Origin: Bradyrhizobium sp. CCGUVB1N3
GTDB lineage: Bacteria > Pseudomonadota > Alphaproteobacteria > Rhizobiales > Xanthobacteraceae
NCBI RefSeq assembly: GCF_024199925.1
Contig: NZ_JANADR010000001.1
Span: 5,087,501-5,151,500, forward strand
Length of the DNA stretch: 64,000 nucleotides
Direction: 5' to 3'
Shown here: positions 40,724 to 52,376 of the stretch, piece by piece
Position numbering within the stretch: the stretch's first letter is position 1
Layout of the letters: each line of letters opens with the position of its first letter
Program-made: the position numbers and the translations under genes
Notes under the pieces: generated by a model
What the model saw: only the letters and a program-made list of their open reading frames with translations
What the model was told of the DNA's origin: nothing
Databases searched by the model: none

Positions 40724-42589
40724 TTATACCTGTTCTGTCCGCTGATAGACGCCCTGCAGTGTTGCGAGCGCATCAGTGCCGGCAAAGATGAAGCCGGCGA
40801 CGCCGGCCGCACGCAGTGCCGTCTCCGCTTCGGCTGGGCGGCCTGCCAGATAGGTGTGTCGGCTGCCGGCCACTTGTAACGCCTTAGCTGCGGCTTCCGC
40901 CTGGTCGGCATAGACCTTGTCACTGGAACAGAGGCAGGCAATCGTGGCGCCCGACACCTTGAACGCAGCCGCAAGCTCAGCCGGATCGGTAAAGCCGTTA
41001 CTGTCGACAGCCATAATGCCGCCGGCCTCGAAGAAGCTCTTGGCAAAGGTGGCGCGCGCCGTGAAATCGGCGGGCGTGCCGAGATTGGCGAGGAACACGC
41101 TCGGCCGTGCGCCGTGCGCTTTGAGGGCCGCATCCGATTTGTCGCGCAGCGCCTCAAACGGTTGCGCGAGCCGGATCGGCGGCAGTGCATCGAACTTGTA
41201 TTTCTGCTCGCCGTAAGGCGGAAGCGCGACCGGCGTTGCCTTCAGCACCGCCGTTTCGCTCTCATGCAGGTTCGGAAACTCGCTGGCGCCGGTCAGCACG
41301 TCACGACGCTTGGCGATGTTGGCGTCGCGCGCCTTTCGCGCAGCCGCCACCTTGCTCTGGAACAGGCCCTGCTGAAGCGCGGCGAAGGCGCCGCCGGCTT
41401 TCTCGCTCTCCTGGAACAGCGCCCAGGCTGCGTCGCAGAGCTGCGCCGTCAGTGTCTCGATGCCGCCTGCGCCGGCCGCGGGATCGCTGACCCTGGCGAG
41501 ATTGCTTTCTTCCAGCAGCAGGAGTTGCGTGTTACGCGCCACGCGCCGCGCGAACGGATCGGGCAGGCCGAGCGCCAGCGTATGCGGCAGCACGGTGATC
41601 GCGTTGGCACCGGCAAGTCCCGCCGCGAAGGTCGCGATGGTCGCGCGCAGCATGTTCACGTAAGGGTCGCGCTGCGTCAGCATACGCCAGGCCGTATCGG
41701 CGGCGATGAACAGCGGCTTCGGCGTCAGCCCGCACGCCGTTTCGATGCGCGCCCAGAGCAGCCGCAGTGCGCGGAATTTCGCCATGGTCAGGAATTGGTC
41801 GGCGTCGGCGGAAAGCCGCGCATAGACCATGCCCTGCGCAGCTTCCAGCGGAACGCCGGAGCTTTCGATCGCGCGCAGATAAGCGACGCCGCAGGCCAGC
41901 ACGAAGGCAAGCTCCTGCACCTCGGAGCCGCCGGCATCGTGGATCACGCGTCCGTCGGCGGATGCGAACGGCCCCTTGAAGCCGAGCGCCGCGAGGCCCT
42001 TGATGGCGCCAGTGACGGCGGGAACGATCTCGTCCCATGTGAAGGGGCTGTGGCCCCACACGGCACCGGCCGCGAGCGGATCGAGCCCGAAGCGGATGTT
42101 GCAGGCCGCAGGTGAGAGGCCGTTGCTCTTCACATATTCCGCGACATGGGTCGCGGCCATCCGCGATTGCGGTCCGATCTGAAGTTCGATGCCGATGCCA
42201 GCATCGAGATGGACGTCCTTCAAGACCTTGGCAACGGCTTCAGCCGAAGGTTCCAGACCAAAGCCGTGGGCACCGGCGCCGCCGGCGAACACCAGCGCGA
42301 GCCCCGTCGCGCCGTTCTCCAGATCCTGCAAGGCCTGCGCATTTGCGGCCGCCGCGTCGGGATGGTCGATCCGTTGCATGATCTGCCACGGCGCCGCCGC
42401 GGCCCGTCCGACCACGGGCGAAACGCCCTTGGCGCGCGGATAAAGCGGTTCGATCTTGAGGCCGTCATAGGTCTTGCCGACCAGCTTCTCGAACGGCGCG
42501 CCCTTCAGCACGCCGTCGACCAGCTTGCGCCAGTCCTCGACGGTCGCCTTGGGAAAATCCGCCGCCAGCGGCAGGTCATCCGGCGTCAC
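40724..42589 (-). CDS. mutA: methylmalonyl-CoA mutase, small subunit
   Basis: 621-residue non-catalytic partner of the large subunit. It follows the same fold, with [36 protein letters not shown] and [23 protein letters not shown], but the cobalamin-binding DxHxxG is absent from the C-terminal domain, as in the beta subunit of heterodimeric mutases. It is 80 bases downstream of the AMACR-like gene and 47 bases upstream of the large-subunit gene. The large subunit normally works in heterodimer with it in this lineage. Confidence 0.92.
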   Translation of the reverse strand: MTPDDLPLAADFPKATVEDWRKLVDGVLKGAPFEKLVGKTYDGLKIEPLYPRAKGVSPVVGRAAAAPWQIMQRIDHPDAAAANAQALQDLENGATGLALVFAGGAGAHGFGLEPSAEAVAKVLKDVHLDAGIGIELQIGPQSRMAATHVAEYVKSNGLSPAACNIRFGLDPLAAGAVWGHSPFTWDEIVPAVTGAIKGLAALGFKGPFASADGRVIHDAGGSEVQELAFVLACGVAYLRAIESSGVPLEAAQGMVYARLSADADQFLTMAKFRALRLLWARIETACGLTPKPLFIAADTAWRMLTQRDPYVNMLRATIATFAAGLAGANAITVLPHTLALGLPDPFARRVARNTQLLLLEESNLARVSDPAAGAGGIETLTAQLCDAAWALFQESEKAGGAFAALQQGLFQSKVAAARKARDANIAKRRDVLTGASEFPNLHESETAVLKATPVALPPYGEQKYKFDALPPIRLAQPFEALRDKSDAALKAHGARPSVFLANLGTPADFTARATFAKSFFEAGGIMAVDSNGFTDPAELAAAFKVSGATIACLCSSDKVYADQAEAAAKALQVAGSRHTYLAGRPAEAETALRAAGVAGFIFAGTDALATLQGVYQRTEQV

Positions 42590-42669
42590 GGTCTGGGCCC
42601 CCTTTCACATCGGCGCAAAATTCCGGCTCGGGTCTGCACGGCATAGACAATCCCCCTACGAAAATTGAC

Positions 42670-43779
42670 CTACTGGCAATTCTTCCAGGAGCCCATGATC
42701 GCCGCGAGCGACAGTTCTTCTGGGTCGCGGGCCATTGAGGGTGTCCTCGAGAACCGCGGCGCCGGAGCAGGCTGTAGAATTCCATGGCGCAAAAGAAAGA
42801 CCTCCCGCGAAACCATGTGCTCGTGGCGCGAGGCTTCCGTCATCGTCAAGACCGGAGCGAAGCAAATGTCGGTCCCTTCCATGATCTTGCACCACTCCTC
42901 GCGCGTCTTGCTCTTGAAAACTGCCGCAAGTCTTTGCTTCAGCTTTGGCCAGGCTGCGGCATCCATCTGAGCATCGAAGTCAGGATCAAGCAGGCCTGCA
43001 TGCTGTCGCAACAGCGCGTAGAATTGCGGCTCGATGGATCCAATCGAAACAAAATTGCCGCAAGCGCATTCGAAGACACCATAGAAATGCGCCCCTCCGT
43101 CCAGCATGTTTTGCTCGCGGCCTTCCACCCAGTCCCCAGTAGCGCTCATGTCGAAGAACATGGTCATCAACGAGGCTGCTCCGTCGCACATTGCGGCGTC
43201 CACGACTTGTCCCCGCCCCGACGTCTTCGCTTCCATCAGCGCCGCAAGAACTCCGACGATGAGATAGAGGGCACCTCCGCCGAAATCACCGACCAGATTG
43301 AGTGGCGGGATCGGCCTTTCGCGTGTACCGATTGCGGCGAGCGCGCCCGTGATCGAAATGTAGTTGATGTCGTGACCCGCTGCGTTCGCGAGGGGACCAT
43401 GTTGACCCCAACCGGTCATCCGCCCGTACACAATTCGAGGATTGCGGTTGAGAATAACGTCGGGACCTAGCCCGAGGCGCTCCATCACGCCCGGACGGAA
43501 GCCCTCGATCAGGACGTCCGCCGTACCGAGAAGCTCGATGACATCGCCTTTGCTCTTGTCATCCTTCAGGTCGACATCGACCCACTTGCGACCACGCGCC
43601 GCAATTCCCTTCAAATTCCTGGCAGCACCGACACGGTCAAGGGTCACAACCTCGGCGCCCATGTCTGCCAGCATCATGCAAGCGAAGGGGCCGGGACCGA
43701 TGCCGGCGAATTCTACGATACGAACGCCGGCAAGAGGGCCGTTTGCTCCGACCGTCTGCGAGCCCGAAGCAGCTACCAT
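42670..43779 (-). CDS. CaiB/BaiF-family CoA enzyme, alpha-methylacyl-CoA racemase-like
   Basis: 369 residues of the family III CoA-transferase fold. The pattern VRIVEFAGIGPGPFACMMLADMGAEV, FRPGVMERLGLGPD, TGWGQHGPLANAAGHDINYISITGAL and LVGDFGGGALYLIVGVLAAL follows AMACR (2-methylacyl-CoA racemase), including the GHDINY segment containing the His-Asp pair around the active site. It sits between pccA and the mutase small-subunit gene in the same orientation. An AMACR would convert 2R- to 2S-methylacyl-CoA so that a stereospecific acyl-CoA dehydrogenase can act, releasing propionyl-CoA; a CoA transferase function remains possible. Confidence 0.84.
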   Translation of the reverse strand: MVAASGSQTVGANGPLAGVRIVEFAGIGPGPFACMMLADMGAEVVTLDRVGAARNLKGIAARGRKWVDVDLKDDKSKGDVIELLGTADVLIEGFRPGVMERLGLGPDVILNRNPRIVYGRMTGWGQHGPLANAAGHDINYISITGALAAIGTRERPIPPLNLVGDFGGGALYLIVGVLAALMEAKTSGRGQVVDAAMCDGAASLMTMFFDMSATGDWVEGREQNMLDGGAHFYGVFECACGNFVSIGSIEPQFYALLRQHAGLLDPDFDAQMDAAAWPKLKQRLAAVFKSKTREEWCKIMEGTDICFAPVLTMTEASRHEHMVSREVFLLRHGILQPAPAPRFSRTPSMARDPEELSLAAIMGSWKNCQ

Positions 43780-43833
43780 GTGGGATCTCCCATCTGATTT
43801 TCTTGATCGTCGGTTGCTCGTTTAGAGAATGCG

Positions 43834-45849
<2,016 letters not shown>

Positions 45850-45856
45850 AGCTATC

Positions 45857-47389
45857 TCACAACGGCAGATTGTCGTGCTTCTTCGCAGGCATTTCCGTCT
45901 TCTTGTCCTTCAGCATCGCCAGCGCCCGGGCGATGCGCTTGCGGGTCGAGTGCGGCATGATGACGTCGTCGATGTAGCCGCGCTCGGCCGCGATGAAAGG
46001 CGACAGGAAGCGGTCTTCGTATTCCTTGTTGCGCGCGGCGATCTTGTCGGGGTCGCCGATGTCGCTGCGGAAGATGATCTCGACCGCACCCTTGGCGCCC
46101 ATGACAGCGATCTGGGCGGTCGGCCAGGCGTAGTTCATGTCGGCGCCGATCTCCTTGGAGGCCATGACGTCGAAAGCGCCGCCATAGGCCTTGCGGGTGA
46201 TGATGGTGACCAGCGGCACGGTGCACTGTGAGTAGGCGAACAACAGCTTTGCGCCGTGCTTGATCAGGCCGCCATATTCCTGCGCGGTACCCGGCAGGAA
46301 GCCCGGCACGTCCACGAAGGTGACGATCGGGATGTTGAAGGCGTCGCAGAAGCGGACGAAGCGCGCGGCCTTGCGCGATGCGTCGCTGTCGAGCACGCCG
46401 GCCAGCACCATCGGCTGGTTGGCGACGAAGCCGACGGTGCGGCCGGCGATGCGGCCAAAGCCCGTGACGATGTTCTTGGCGAACATGTCGGCGATCTCGA
46501 AGAAATCGCCCTCGTCCACGACCTTCAGGATCAGCTCCTTCATGTCGTAGGGCTTGTTCGGATTGTCGGGGATCAGCGTGTCCAAGGACATGTCGACGCG
46601 GCCGATGTCGTCGAAGCTCGGCCATTCCGGCACGCCGTCGGTGTTGTTGGACGGCAGGAAGTCGATCAGGCGCCGCATCTGCAGCAGCGTCTCGACGTCG
46701 TTCTCGAAGGCGCCGTCCGCGATCGAGGAGCGCGTGGCGTGCACCGAGGCGCCGCCGAGCTCTTCGGCCGTGACGACCTCGTTGGTGACGGTCTTCACCA
46801 CGTCCGGGCCGGTGACGAACATGTAGCTGGTGTTCTTCACCATGAAGATGAAGTCGGTCATCGCAGGCGAATAGACGTCGCCGCCGGCGCAGGGGCCCAT
46901 GATGACGGAGATCTGCGGGATCACGCCGGAGGCCAGCACGTTGCGGCGGAACACGTAGGAATAACCGGCGAGCGCGGCAACGCCCTCCTGGATGCGGGCG
47001 CCACCCGCGTCATAGAGGCCGATGATGGGCGCCCTCGCCTTCATCGCCATGTCCTGCAGCTTTGTGATCTTCAGCGCATGGGTCTCGGACAGCGAGCCGC
47101 CGAACACGGTGAAGTCCTTGGCAAAGACAAAAGTCTTGCGGCCGTTGACGGTGCCCCAGCCGGTGACGACGCCGTCGCCGGGGATCTTGTTCTTCTCCAT
47201 GCCGAACTCGGTGGAGCGATGCTCGACGAACATGTCGAACTCCTCGAACGATCCCTTGTCGAGCAAGAGCTCGATGCGCTCGCGCGCGGTCAGCTTGCCG
47301 CGGGCGTGCTGGGCCTCGATGCGCTTCTCCCCGCCGCCGAGCTTGGCGCCGGCGCGACGAGCCTCGAGCATTTCGATCACTTCAAGCAT
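45857..47389 (-). CDS. pccB: propionyl-CoA carboxylase, carboxyltransferase subunit
   Basis: Carboxyltransferase beta subunit, 510 residues, normal length. Oxyanion motifs are [23 protein letters not shown] and the later [27 protein letters not shown]; the propionyl-type markers [17 protein letters not shown] and [35 protein letters not shown] are present. Its ATG overlaps the 3' end of the frameshifted bioY by 8 bases. A 33-codon piece of a second pccB-like N-terminus is found at 49662-49760. The gene pair is next to pccR, the expected regulator. Confidence 0.95.
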   Translation of the reverse strand: MLEVIEMLEARRAGAKLGGGEKRIEAQHARGKLTARERIELLLDKGSFEEFDMFVEHRSTEFGMEKNKIPGDGVVTGWGTVNGRKTFVFAKDFTVFGGSLSETHALKITKLQDMAMKARAPIIGLYDAGGARIQEGVAALAGYSYVFRRNVLASGVIPQISVIMGPCAGGDVYSPAMTDFIFMVKNTSYMFVTGPDVVKTVTNEVVTAEELGGASVHATRSSIADGAFENDVETLLQMRRLIDFLPSNNTDGVPEWPSFDDIGRVDMSLDTLIPDNPNKPYDMKELILKVVDEGDFFEIADMFAKNIVTGFGRIAGRTVGFVANQPMVLAGVLDSDASRKAARFVRFCDAFNIPIVTFVDVPGFLPGTAQEYGGLIKHGAKLLFAYSQCTVPLVTIITRKAYGGAFDVMASKEIGADMNYAWPTAQIAVMGAKGAVEIIFRSDIGDPDKIAARNKEYEDRFLSPFIAAERGYIDDVIMPHSTRKRIARALAMLKDKKTEMPAKKHDNLPL

Positions 47390-47974
47390 CGGCTTGGCCT
47401 CGCCCGTTGTTCGTCCAACCTCGTGAGAAGTGGAATGCGAGGGCGACTGCAGTCACTTTCAGCAAGTCAGCGATGATGAATGGAAAGAAGCCGAGCCGAA
47501 GCAGTGGTGCATCGAACCCGATGACGATCCCAAGCCATAGGAGACCCGAAACATAAATAGTTGCCAGGAAGACCCCGGCGCTCGCTACGATCGACAGGAA
47601 TGAGCCATTCCGATCACGCTCAGCGAGGTAACCAGCCAACAGCGCTGCCGGGAGACAAGCGAGCAGGTAGCCACCCGTCGGTCCCAGAATGTAGGCGAGA
47701 CCGATGCCCTTTTCGGGAGAGCCGGCAAAGACAGGAAGCCCTGCAATGCCCTCGAAAAGATAGGCGAGTACGGCAAGACTGCCTCGGATCGGACCGAGGT
47801 TAGGCTGATGCCGAAGACCACGAAGGTCTGCATGGTCATTGGCACCGGAAAGAACGGGACCTGAACCTTCGCTGAGACGGCAATGAGCAGCGAAGCGCTT
47901 ACGATCATCGCCAAGTCGAAGCTAATGCGGCGCGGTGCGCTGCGGAGCACGCCAGGATTGTAAATGATCATCAT
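47382..47974 (-). pseudogene. bioY: frameshifted bioY biotin transporter gene
   Basis: Two frames together make one BioY (ECF-transporter S component for biotin). From ATG 47974 the frame reads SASLLIAVSAKVQVPFFPVP, MTMQTFVVFGIS; the continuation is in another frame as LGPIRGSLAVLAYLFEGIAG, LPVFAGSPEKGIGLAYILGP, TGGYLLACLPAALLAGYLAE, then LRLGFFPFIIADLLKV to the stop at 47382. The break lies between about 47795 and 47812. Its position before pccBA is logical, because the carboxylase needs biotin. The shift may be real inactivation or an assembly error. The 3' end overlaps the pccB start. Confidence 0.8.
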
Positions 47975-48062
47975 GAGCTCGATTGGAGAACGGAGCGGTC
48001 TCCGTACGAGGCAAAGCGCCTCCGCGAAAGGCTTGAAGAGGCACAGCTGCACATGATACAAA

Positions 48063-48092
48063 TTTGCAAAACGCAAATTGCGAAGCTGCAAA
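48063..48092. promoter_or_regulatory. TTTGCAAA-type site, likely PccR (ScfR) operator
   Basis: TTTGCAAA at 48063-48070 is followed by GCAAA at 48073, a degenerate ATTGCGAA at 48077-48084 and GCAAA at 48088. Tandem TTTGCAAA sites separated by a few bases are known targets of PccR in Rhodobacter sphaeroides. The cluster abuts the pccR start (48096) in the gap that divides it from the divergent bioY-pccBA operon, fitting autocontrol and control of pcc. Confidence 0.6.
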
Positions 48093-48095
48093 AAA

Positions 48096-49502
48096 ATGTC
48101 GACTGGCAAGCTCTATATCGGACGAAGGGTTCGCGAGGTCCGCGAAGCGGCGAAGCTTACCCAGACAGCGTTCGCGGAAAGATTAGGTATTTCAGTCAGT
48201 TATATAAATCAGATCGAGAACAACCAGCGATCGGTCTCGGCATCGGTTTTGGTTCTTCTGGCCGAGCGATTTGGGATAGACCTGAGTTCCATATCGACGA
48301 ACGACGGCGATCGGCTCATCGCAATACTATCGGAAGCATTGGCCGATCCCGTCTTCTCCCCCCACTCCCCCAGCCTCCAGGAGCTGAAGCTCGTCGTTCA
48401 GAACGCACCTAGCTTTGCGCAGGCGCTGCTCAGTTGCCATCAGGCCTACCGGCGCAATAGCGAACAACTCGCAAGCCTGGATGACCACATCGGCGGCTGG
48501 AGCACCGAACCGACCCCCTATGAGGAGGTTCGCGACTTCTTTCACTTCACCGACAACTATGTTCACGATCTCGACGTCTCAGCCGAGAGTCTGGCGCTTG
48601 AGCTCGACATCGCCAACAGCGACGCAAACGCAGCGCTCGCGAAGCACTTGGAGAACCAACACGGCGTGCTGATCCGGAGAACGGATCCTGGCGATAGCTT
48701 CTTGAGGCGCTTCGACCCTACATCACGAATCCTCTTCTTGAGCCCATATCTGCCTGCCGCGACACGCAGCTTTCAAATGGCGCTTCAGATCGCTGCGCTT
48801 GAGCAGGAAGACCAGATCGAAAAAATTGCGAAACGTGCCGAGTTTCGCACTGCTGACGCGCGCGAGGTGTGCAAGGCTGGCCTGCGGAATTATTATGCGG
48901 GAGCGCTGATCCTGCCGTATCAGCCATTCCTCACAACTGCGAAAGAGTTGCGCCATGACCTTGACCTGATCGCTGCCCGCTTCGGTGCGAGCATGGAGCA
49001 GGTTGCCCACCGGCTCTCCACGCTACAACGGCCGGGTCACAAGGGCGTGCCGGTTTTTTTCGCGCGTGTCGACCGCGCCGGAAATATCACAAAGCGCCAT
49101 AGCGCGGCGAAATTGCAGTTCGCGCGCTACGGCGCAGCGTGCCCACTATGGAATGTGCATCAGGCGTTCGAGTCACCGAGCCGCATCATTCGGCAGCTCG
49201 CCGAAACACCGGACGGCGTGCGCTTTCTCTGCATTGCGACCGAACTCGCTAAGGGCCACGGTGGGTTCGGAACACTGCGGCCGCGCTACGCGATCGCCCT
49301 TGGATGTGAAATCTCCTACGCACGAGATTTCGTGTATGCCGATGGACTCGATCTGACGAGCAAAGGCGCTTACGATCCGATCGGAATCTCTTGCCGCATC
49401 TGCGAACGTGCGGATTGCGCGCAGCGCGCGGTTCCTCCATTGAAAAGCAGGTTGACCGTCCACCGCAATCGGCGAAACGTTTTGCCATATGAGATTTCCT
49501 AG
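48096..49502 (+). CDS. pccR: short-chain acyl-CoA regulator PccR (XRE + IrrE-like)
   Basis: 468-residue regulator. An XRE helix-turn-helix occupies residues 6-65 (REAAKLTQTAFAERLGISVSYINQIENNQR); a middle section contains the IrrE/ImmA-like segment, and the C-terminus has CRICERADCAQRA, a Cys-rich block typical of the ScfR family (PccR, MccR, AceR). In Rhodobacter, PccR senses propionyl-CoA and controls pccB and the mutase. Here it diverges from exactly such an operon. ATG 48096 is chosen because homology begins at MSTGKLYIGRRVRE; a TTG at 48078 is in frame but lies inside the motif cluster. No good ribosome site is visible. Confidence 0.87.
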   Translation: MSTGKLYIGRRVREVREAAKLTQTAFAERLGISVSYINQIENNQRSVSASVLVLLAERFGIDLSSISTNDGDRLIAILSEALADPVFSPHSPSLQELKLVVQNAPSFAQALLSCHQAYRRNSEQLASLDDHIGGWSTEPTPYEEVRDFFHFTDNYVHDLDVSAESLALELDIANSDANAALAKHLENQHGVLIRRTDPGDSFLRRFDPTSRILFLSPYLPAATRSFQMALQIAALEQEDQIEKIAKRAEFRTADAREVCKAGLRNYYAGALILPYQPFLTTAKELRHDLDLIAARFGASMEQVAHRLSTLQRPGHKGVPVFFARVDRAGNITKRHSAAKLQFARYGAACPLWNVHQAFESPSRIIRQLAETPDGVRFLCIATELAKGHGGFGTLRPRYAIALGCEISYARDFVYADGLDLTSKGAYDPIGISCRICERADCAQRAVPPLKSRLTVHRNRRNVLPYEIS

Positions 49503-49540
49503 GTCCCGAGTACCGGCCGCTGACCTCTGCGTGAGACTCG

Positions 49541-49658
49541 AAGCGAGACCTAGAGGCGTCAATTCGGGTTGGCGTTTGACAGGCCTGCGAGAACGTTGGG
49601 AACGGAGCGAACTTTCTCGCGCGTAGGACAATCCTGACCGCCCGGATCACGCCGGACA
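49541..49658. repeat. degenerate direct repeat, copy 1
   Basis: About 118 bases resemble 54181-54302 in the same orientation, roughly four of five positions by eye. Shared blocks include TCAATTCGGGTTGGCG, GCGAGAACGT, and ACTTTCTCGCGCGT. On the minus strand both encode a short tail ending NANPN or GANPN and a stop, which suggests 3' ends of a decayed gene or dispersed element. The two copies bracket the cassette 49.8-53.9 kb. Confidence 0.75.
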
Positions 49659-49661
49659 CAC

Positions 49662-49760
49662 CCGCTTGCCGCGGCCATGCTGGGCCTCGATGCGCTTCTC
49701 GCCGCCGCCGAGCTTGGCTCCGGCGCGCCGAACTTCGAGCTTGTCGATTGCGGCAATCAT
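49662..49760 (-). pseudogene. fragment of a pccB-like gene (N-terminal 33 codons)
   Basis: On the minus strand from ATG 49760: [20 protein letters not shown] then [12 protein letters not shown]. The intact pccB starts [20 protein letters not shown] and continues [12 protein letters not shown], so this is a copied or decayed N-terminus of an acyl-CoA carboxylase beta subunit. It stops abruptly beside repeat copy 1. It starts about 2.2 kb from pccB, on the far side of pccR. Confidence 0.82.
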
Positions 49761-49843
49761 CAGCCGCACCTTCACGTTAGGAGCGAGTTGAGAACACACA
49801 TACGGGGAGCGTGGGCTTGACCAAAAGTCCAACTTTAGTAACA

Positions 49844-49857
49844 TGACGTCAGTGTCA
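49844..49857. promoter_or_regulatory. putative TetR operator, site 3
   Basis: TGACGTCAGTGTCA at 49844-49857, upstream of the binding-protein gene at 50032, matches sites at 33250 (TGACGTCAATATCA on the other strand) and 34628 (TGACATCAATATCA). It lies within an AT-rich stretch likely to be the promoter of the 50-kb cassette. Confidence 0.6.
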
Positions 49858-50031
49858 TAATTTTTACTGCTGTAAAATATCGGCAATTAATTGATATTGC
49901 TTGATAAATTTACAGACAGAAGAAGCTTTGATGCCGAAATCAACGGTGACAATGGCGCCGCTTTGAGAGAGCTGCGGGACGTCTAGGCGTCCAAACGATC
50001 AAGCAAGAACGAGACAGGAGGAACGCTGAAT

Positions 50032-51246
50032 ATGCGTGGTTTGATATTTTTTGCCGTCGCCGCTGGCATCACAATCGGTTCGCAGGAAGCATTGGCCCAG
50101 AAGCAGTACGGCCCGGGCGCGAGCGACACCGAGATCAAGATTGGAAATATCCTGCCCTACAGCGGGCCCGCTTCCGCCTACGCCATCGTGGGAAAGATCG
50201 CTTCTGCCTACGTGACGATGATTAACGAAAAGGGCGGAATCCACGGACGGAAGATCAATTGGATCTCGTATGACGACGCCTACAGCCCGCCGAAAACGGT
50301 CGAGCAGGCCCGCAAGCTGGTTGAAAGCGACGAAGTCCTATTCCTCTACCAGACGCTCGGTGTTCCGCCGAATCTTGCCATCATGAAGTACATGAACCAG
50401 AAGAAGGTGCCGCAGCTCATGCTCGCCACCGGGGGCACGAGGTTCGGCGAGGATCCGAAAGCGTTTCCGTGGACGATGCCCTTCAATGCATCCTATCAAT
50501 CGGAAGGTCGGATCTATGCAAAATGGGTTCTGAAGGAACATCCCGCCGCGAAGGTGGCCGTCCTCGTTGCCAACGACGAGTACGGCAAGGACATTTACAA
50601 AGGCGTCAAGGATGGGCTCGGCGACAAGACCTCGATGATCGTCGCTGAGGCGACCTACGACTTTAGCGACCCCACGATCGATTCGCAGATCGTCAAGCTG
50701 AAGGCGTCAGGAGCAGATTTGCTTCTGAATCTGAGCCAACCCAAGTTTGCCGCGATGGCGATCCGGAAGATGGGCGAGCTGGATTGGAAGCCTGTCCATA
50801 TCCTCAACAACGTTTCGAGCTCAGTAGGAGCGGTGATCAAACCGGCCGGCTTCAGCTACGCGCAAGGCATCATCAGCGCAGGTTATTACAAAGACCCGAC
50901 GGACCCGCGTTGGAAAGGGGACCCTGGCATTCAGGAATGCGAACGCTTCTTGCAGAAGTACGCACCTGATGCAGACCGCAATAGCAGCCTCGTCACCTAC
51001 TCCTATGCAGCTCTTCAAACACTCCAATATATTCTCGAGCAGGCGGGGGACAATCTGACCCGGGAGAACATCATGAAGGTCTCAGAAAGCCTGAATGGTT
51101 TCGCACCCTCGACTTTGCTCCCCGGAATCACTCTCAACACGTCGCCTACCGATCATTTCCCGATCGAACAGATGCAGTTGATGAAATTTGAAGGAGACAA
51201 TTGGGTCACTTTTGGTCCGATCATCGAAGGCAAGTTGTCCAACTAG
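50032..51246 (+). CDS. orphan HAAT-family ABC transporter substrate-binding protein
   Basis: Periplasmic receptor, 404 residues, clearly paralogous to the Liv-linked receptor at 20074-21282 (shared GGIHGRKINWISYDDAYSPP, VEQARKLVESDEVL, VGAVIKPAGFSYAQGIIS and more). A signal peptide ends at ALA-QKQY near residue 23. AGGAGG lies about 10 bases before the ATG. No permease or ATPase genes follow. Because site 3 resembles the operator of the Liv-containing array, the two receptors probably share LivHMFG. Downstream are a flavoprotein and an acyl-CoA ligase on the same strand. Confidence 0.88.
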   Translation: MRGLIFFAVAAGITIGSQEALAQKQYGPGASDTEIKIGNILPYSGPASAYAIVGKIASAYVTMINEKGGIHGRKINWISYDDAYSPPKTVEQARKLVESDEVLFLYQTLGVPPNLAIMKYMNQKKVPQLMLATGGTRFGEDPKAFPWTMPFNASYQSEGRIYAKWVLKEHPAAKVAVLVANDEYGKDIYKGVKDGLGDKTSMIVAEATYDFSDPTIDSQIVKLKASGADLLLNLSQPKFAAMAIRKMGELDWKPVHILNNVSSSVGAVIKPAGFSYAQGIISAGYYKDPTDPRWKGDPGIQECERFLQKYAPDADRNSSLVTYSYAALQTLQYILEQAGDNLTRENIMKVSESLNGFAPSTLLPGITLNTSPTDHFPIEQMQLMKFEGDNWVTFGPIIEGKLSN

Positions 51247-51256
51247 GAGCACCCGA

Positions 51257-51284
51257 GCCGCACGGATTTAGAAGTCCGTGCGGC
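51257..51284 (+). terminator. 10-bp stem hairpin after the binding-protein gene
   Basis: Arms GCCGCACGGA (51257-51266) and TCCGTGCGGC (51275-51284) pair perfectly around an 8-base loop, 10 bases after the stop. A weak T-rich TTCCGTTCT follows. It may be a partial terminator or a processing/stability hairpin that keeps receptor mRNA in excess over the downstream genes. Confidence 0.55.
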
Positions 51285-51327
51285 TTCCGTTCTCAGACGG
51301 CTACAATGTGCGATCGAAGGAGGGAAG

Positions 51328-52299
51328 GTGGACTCGTCGAAGCAACTGGCACGGTTTCAGGATCGCCTAGCCTTACCGTTGATCGCAGCTCCGATGTTTC
51401 TCGTCTCGGGCATCGAACTCGTCGTGGCCGCGAGCCGAAACGGGGTAATAGGATCATTCCCGACGGTGAATTGCCGCAGCGCCGACGAGCTCGATCATTG
51501 GCTAACTACGATCAACGAACGCCTGCACCGCTACGACTCCGAAACCGAGAGACGCCATGCGCCAGTCTGTCCGAACCTGATCGTACACAAATCCAATGCC
51601 CGCCTGTCAGAGGATCTGCAGGTTGTCCTTAAACACAAGGCAGAGATGGTCATCACCTCGGTCGGATCCCCGACCCCCGTGCTTCGACCGCTTCAGGAGT
51701 CCGGCGTCATGGTTCTTGCTGACGTGGCGTCCATTCGGCACGCAGAACGAGCAGTAGAGGCAGGCGTCGACGGTCTCGTGCTGTTGACGGCAGGGGCTGG
51801 CGGCCAGACCGGCTGGCTCAATCCATTCGCGTTCGTCCGTGCGGTCCGCACGTTTTTCGACGGTGTGATCGTGCTCGCTGGCGGCATTAGCGACGGTGTC
51901 GCTCTGCGAGCGGCGCAGGCACTCGGCTGTGATCTCGCTTACATGGGAACGAAGTGCATCGCGACTCGCGAGAGCATGGCTGATCAGAGACACAAGCAGA
52001 TGCTCGTAGAGAGTTCTGCGGACGATGTCCTTCTGACTACCGCGTTCACGGGATTGCAGACCAACATGCTGAGGCCGTCGATCGAGGCAGCGGGCCTCGA
52101 ACCGGACAACCTGCCGCCGCACGGTTCGATCGAAATCGGTCACGACATCGACATCGCCGCGCGGGAAGCTCGACCCAAGAGGTGGCGGGACATCTGGAGC
52201 GGCGGGCATTCAACTTCCGGAGTCAGAAATATCCTGTCCGTTGATGATTTGATCGCGCAGACCATCACGGAATTCCGCAGCGCCGTCCAGGCGCGATGA
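51328..52299 (+). CDS. nitronate monooxygenase-family FMN protein
   Basis: TIM-barrel flavoprotein of 323 residues. It begins LALPLIAAPMFLVSGIELVVAASRNGVIGSFP, the NMO-family opening with an FMN contact, and contains LLTAGAGGQTGWLNPFAFVR and VLAGGISDGVALRAAQALGCDLAYMGTKCIATRES, the flavin-phosphate segments. It differs from the homologue at 24761 mostly outside these blocks. The GTG has AAGGAGGG upstream at a short 3-base spacing, so the start is a bit uncertain. As part of the receptor/ligase cassette it may oxidise or reduce a CoA thioester or detoxify nitronates; the substrate is unknown. Confidence 0.85.
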   Translation: MDSSKQLARFQDRLALPLIAAPMFLVSGIELVVAASRNGVIGSFPTVNCRSADELDHWLTTINERLHRYDSETERRHAPVCPNLIVHKSNARLSEDLQVVLKHKAEMVITSVGSPTPVLRPLQESGVMVLADVASIRHAERAVEAGVDGLVLLTAGAGGQTGWLNPFAFVRAVRTFFDGVIVLAGGISDGVALRAAQALGCDLAYMGTKCIATRESMADQRHKQMLVESSADDVLLTTAFTGLQTNMLRPSIEAAGLEPDNLPPHGSIEIGHDIDIAAREARPKRWRDIWSGGHSTSGVRNILSVDDLIAQTITEFRSAVQAR

Positions 52300-52376
52300 T
52301 CCGCGCCCCTAAGACTTCGCCCAGCTTCCTTGGATGAGCAGGGCCAGAAAAGAAACAACCAAGACGAGGTGGAAAC

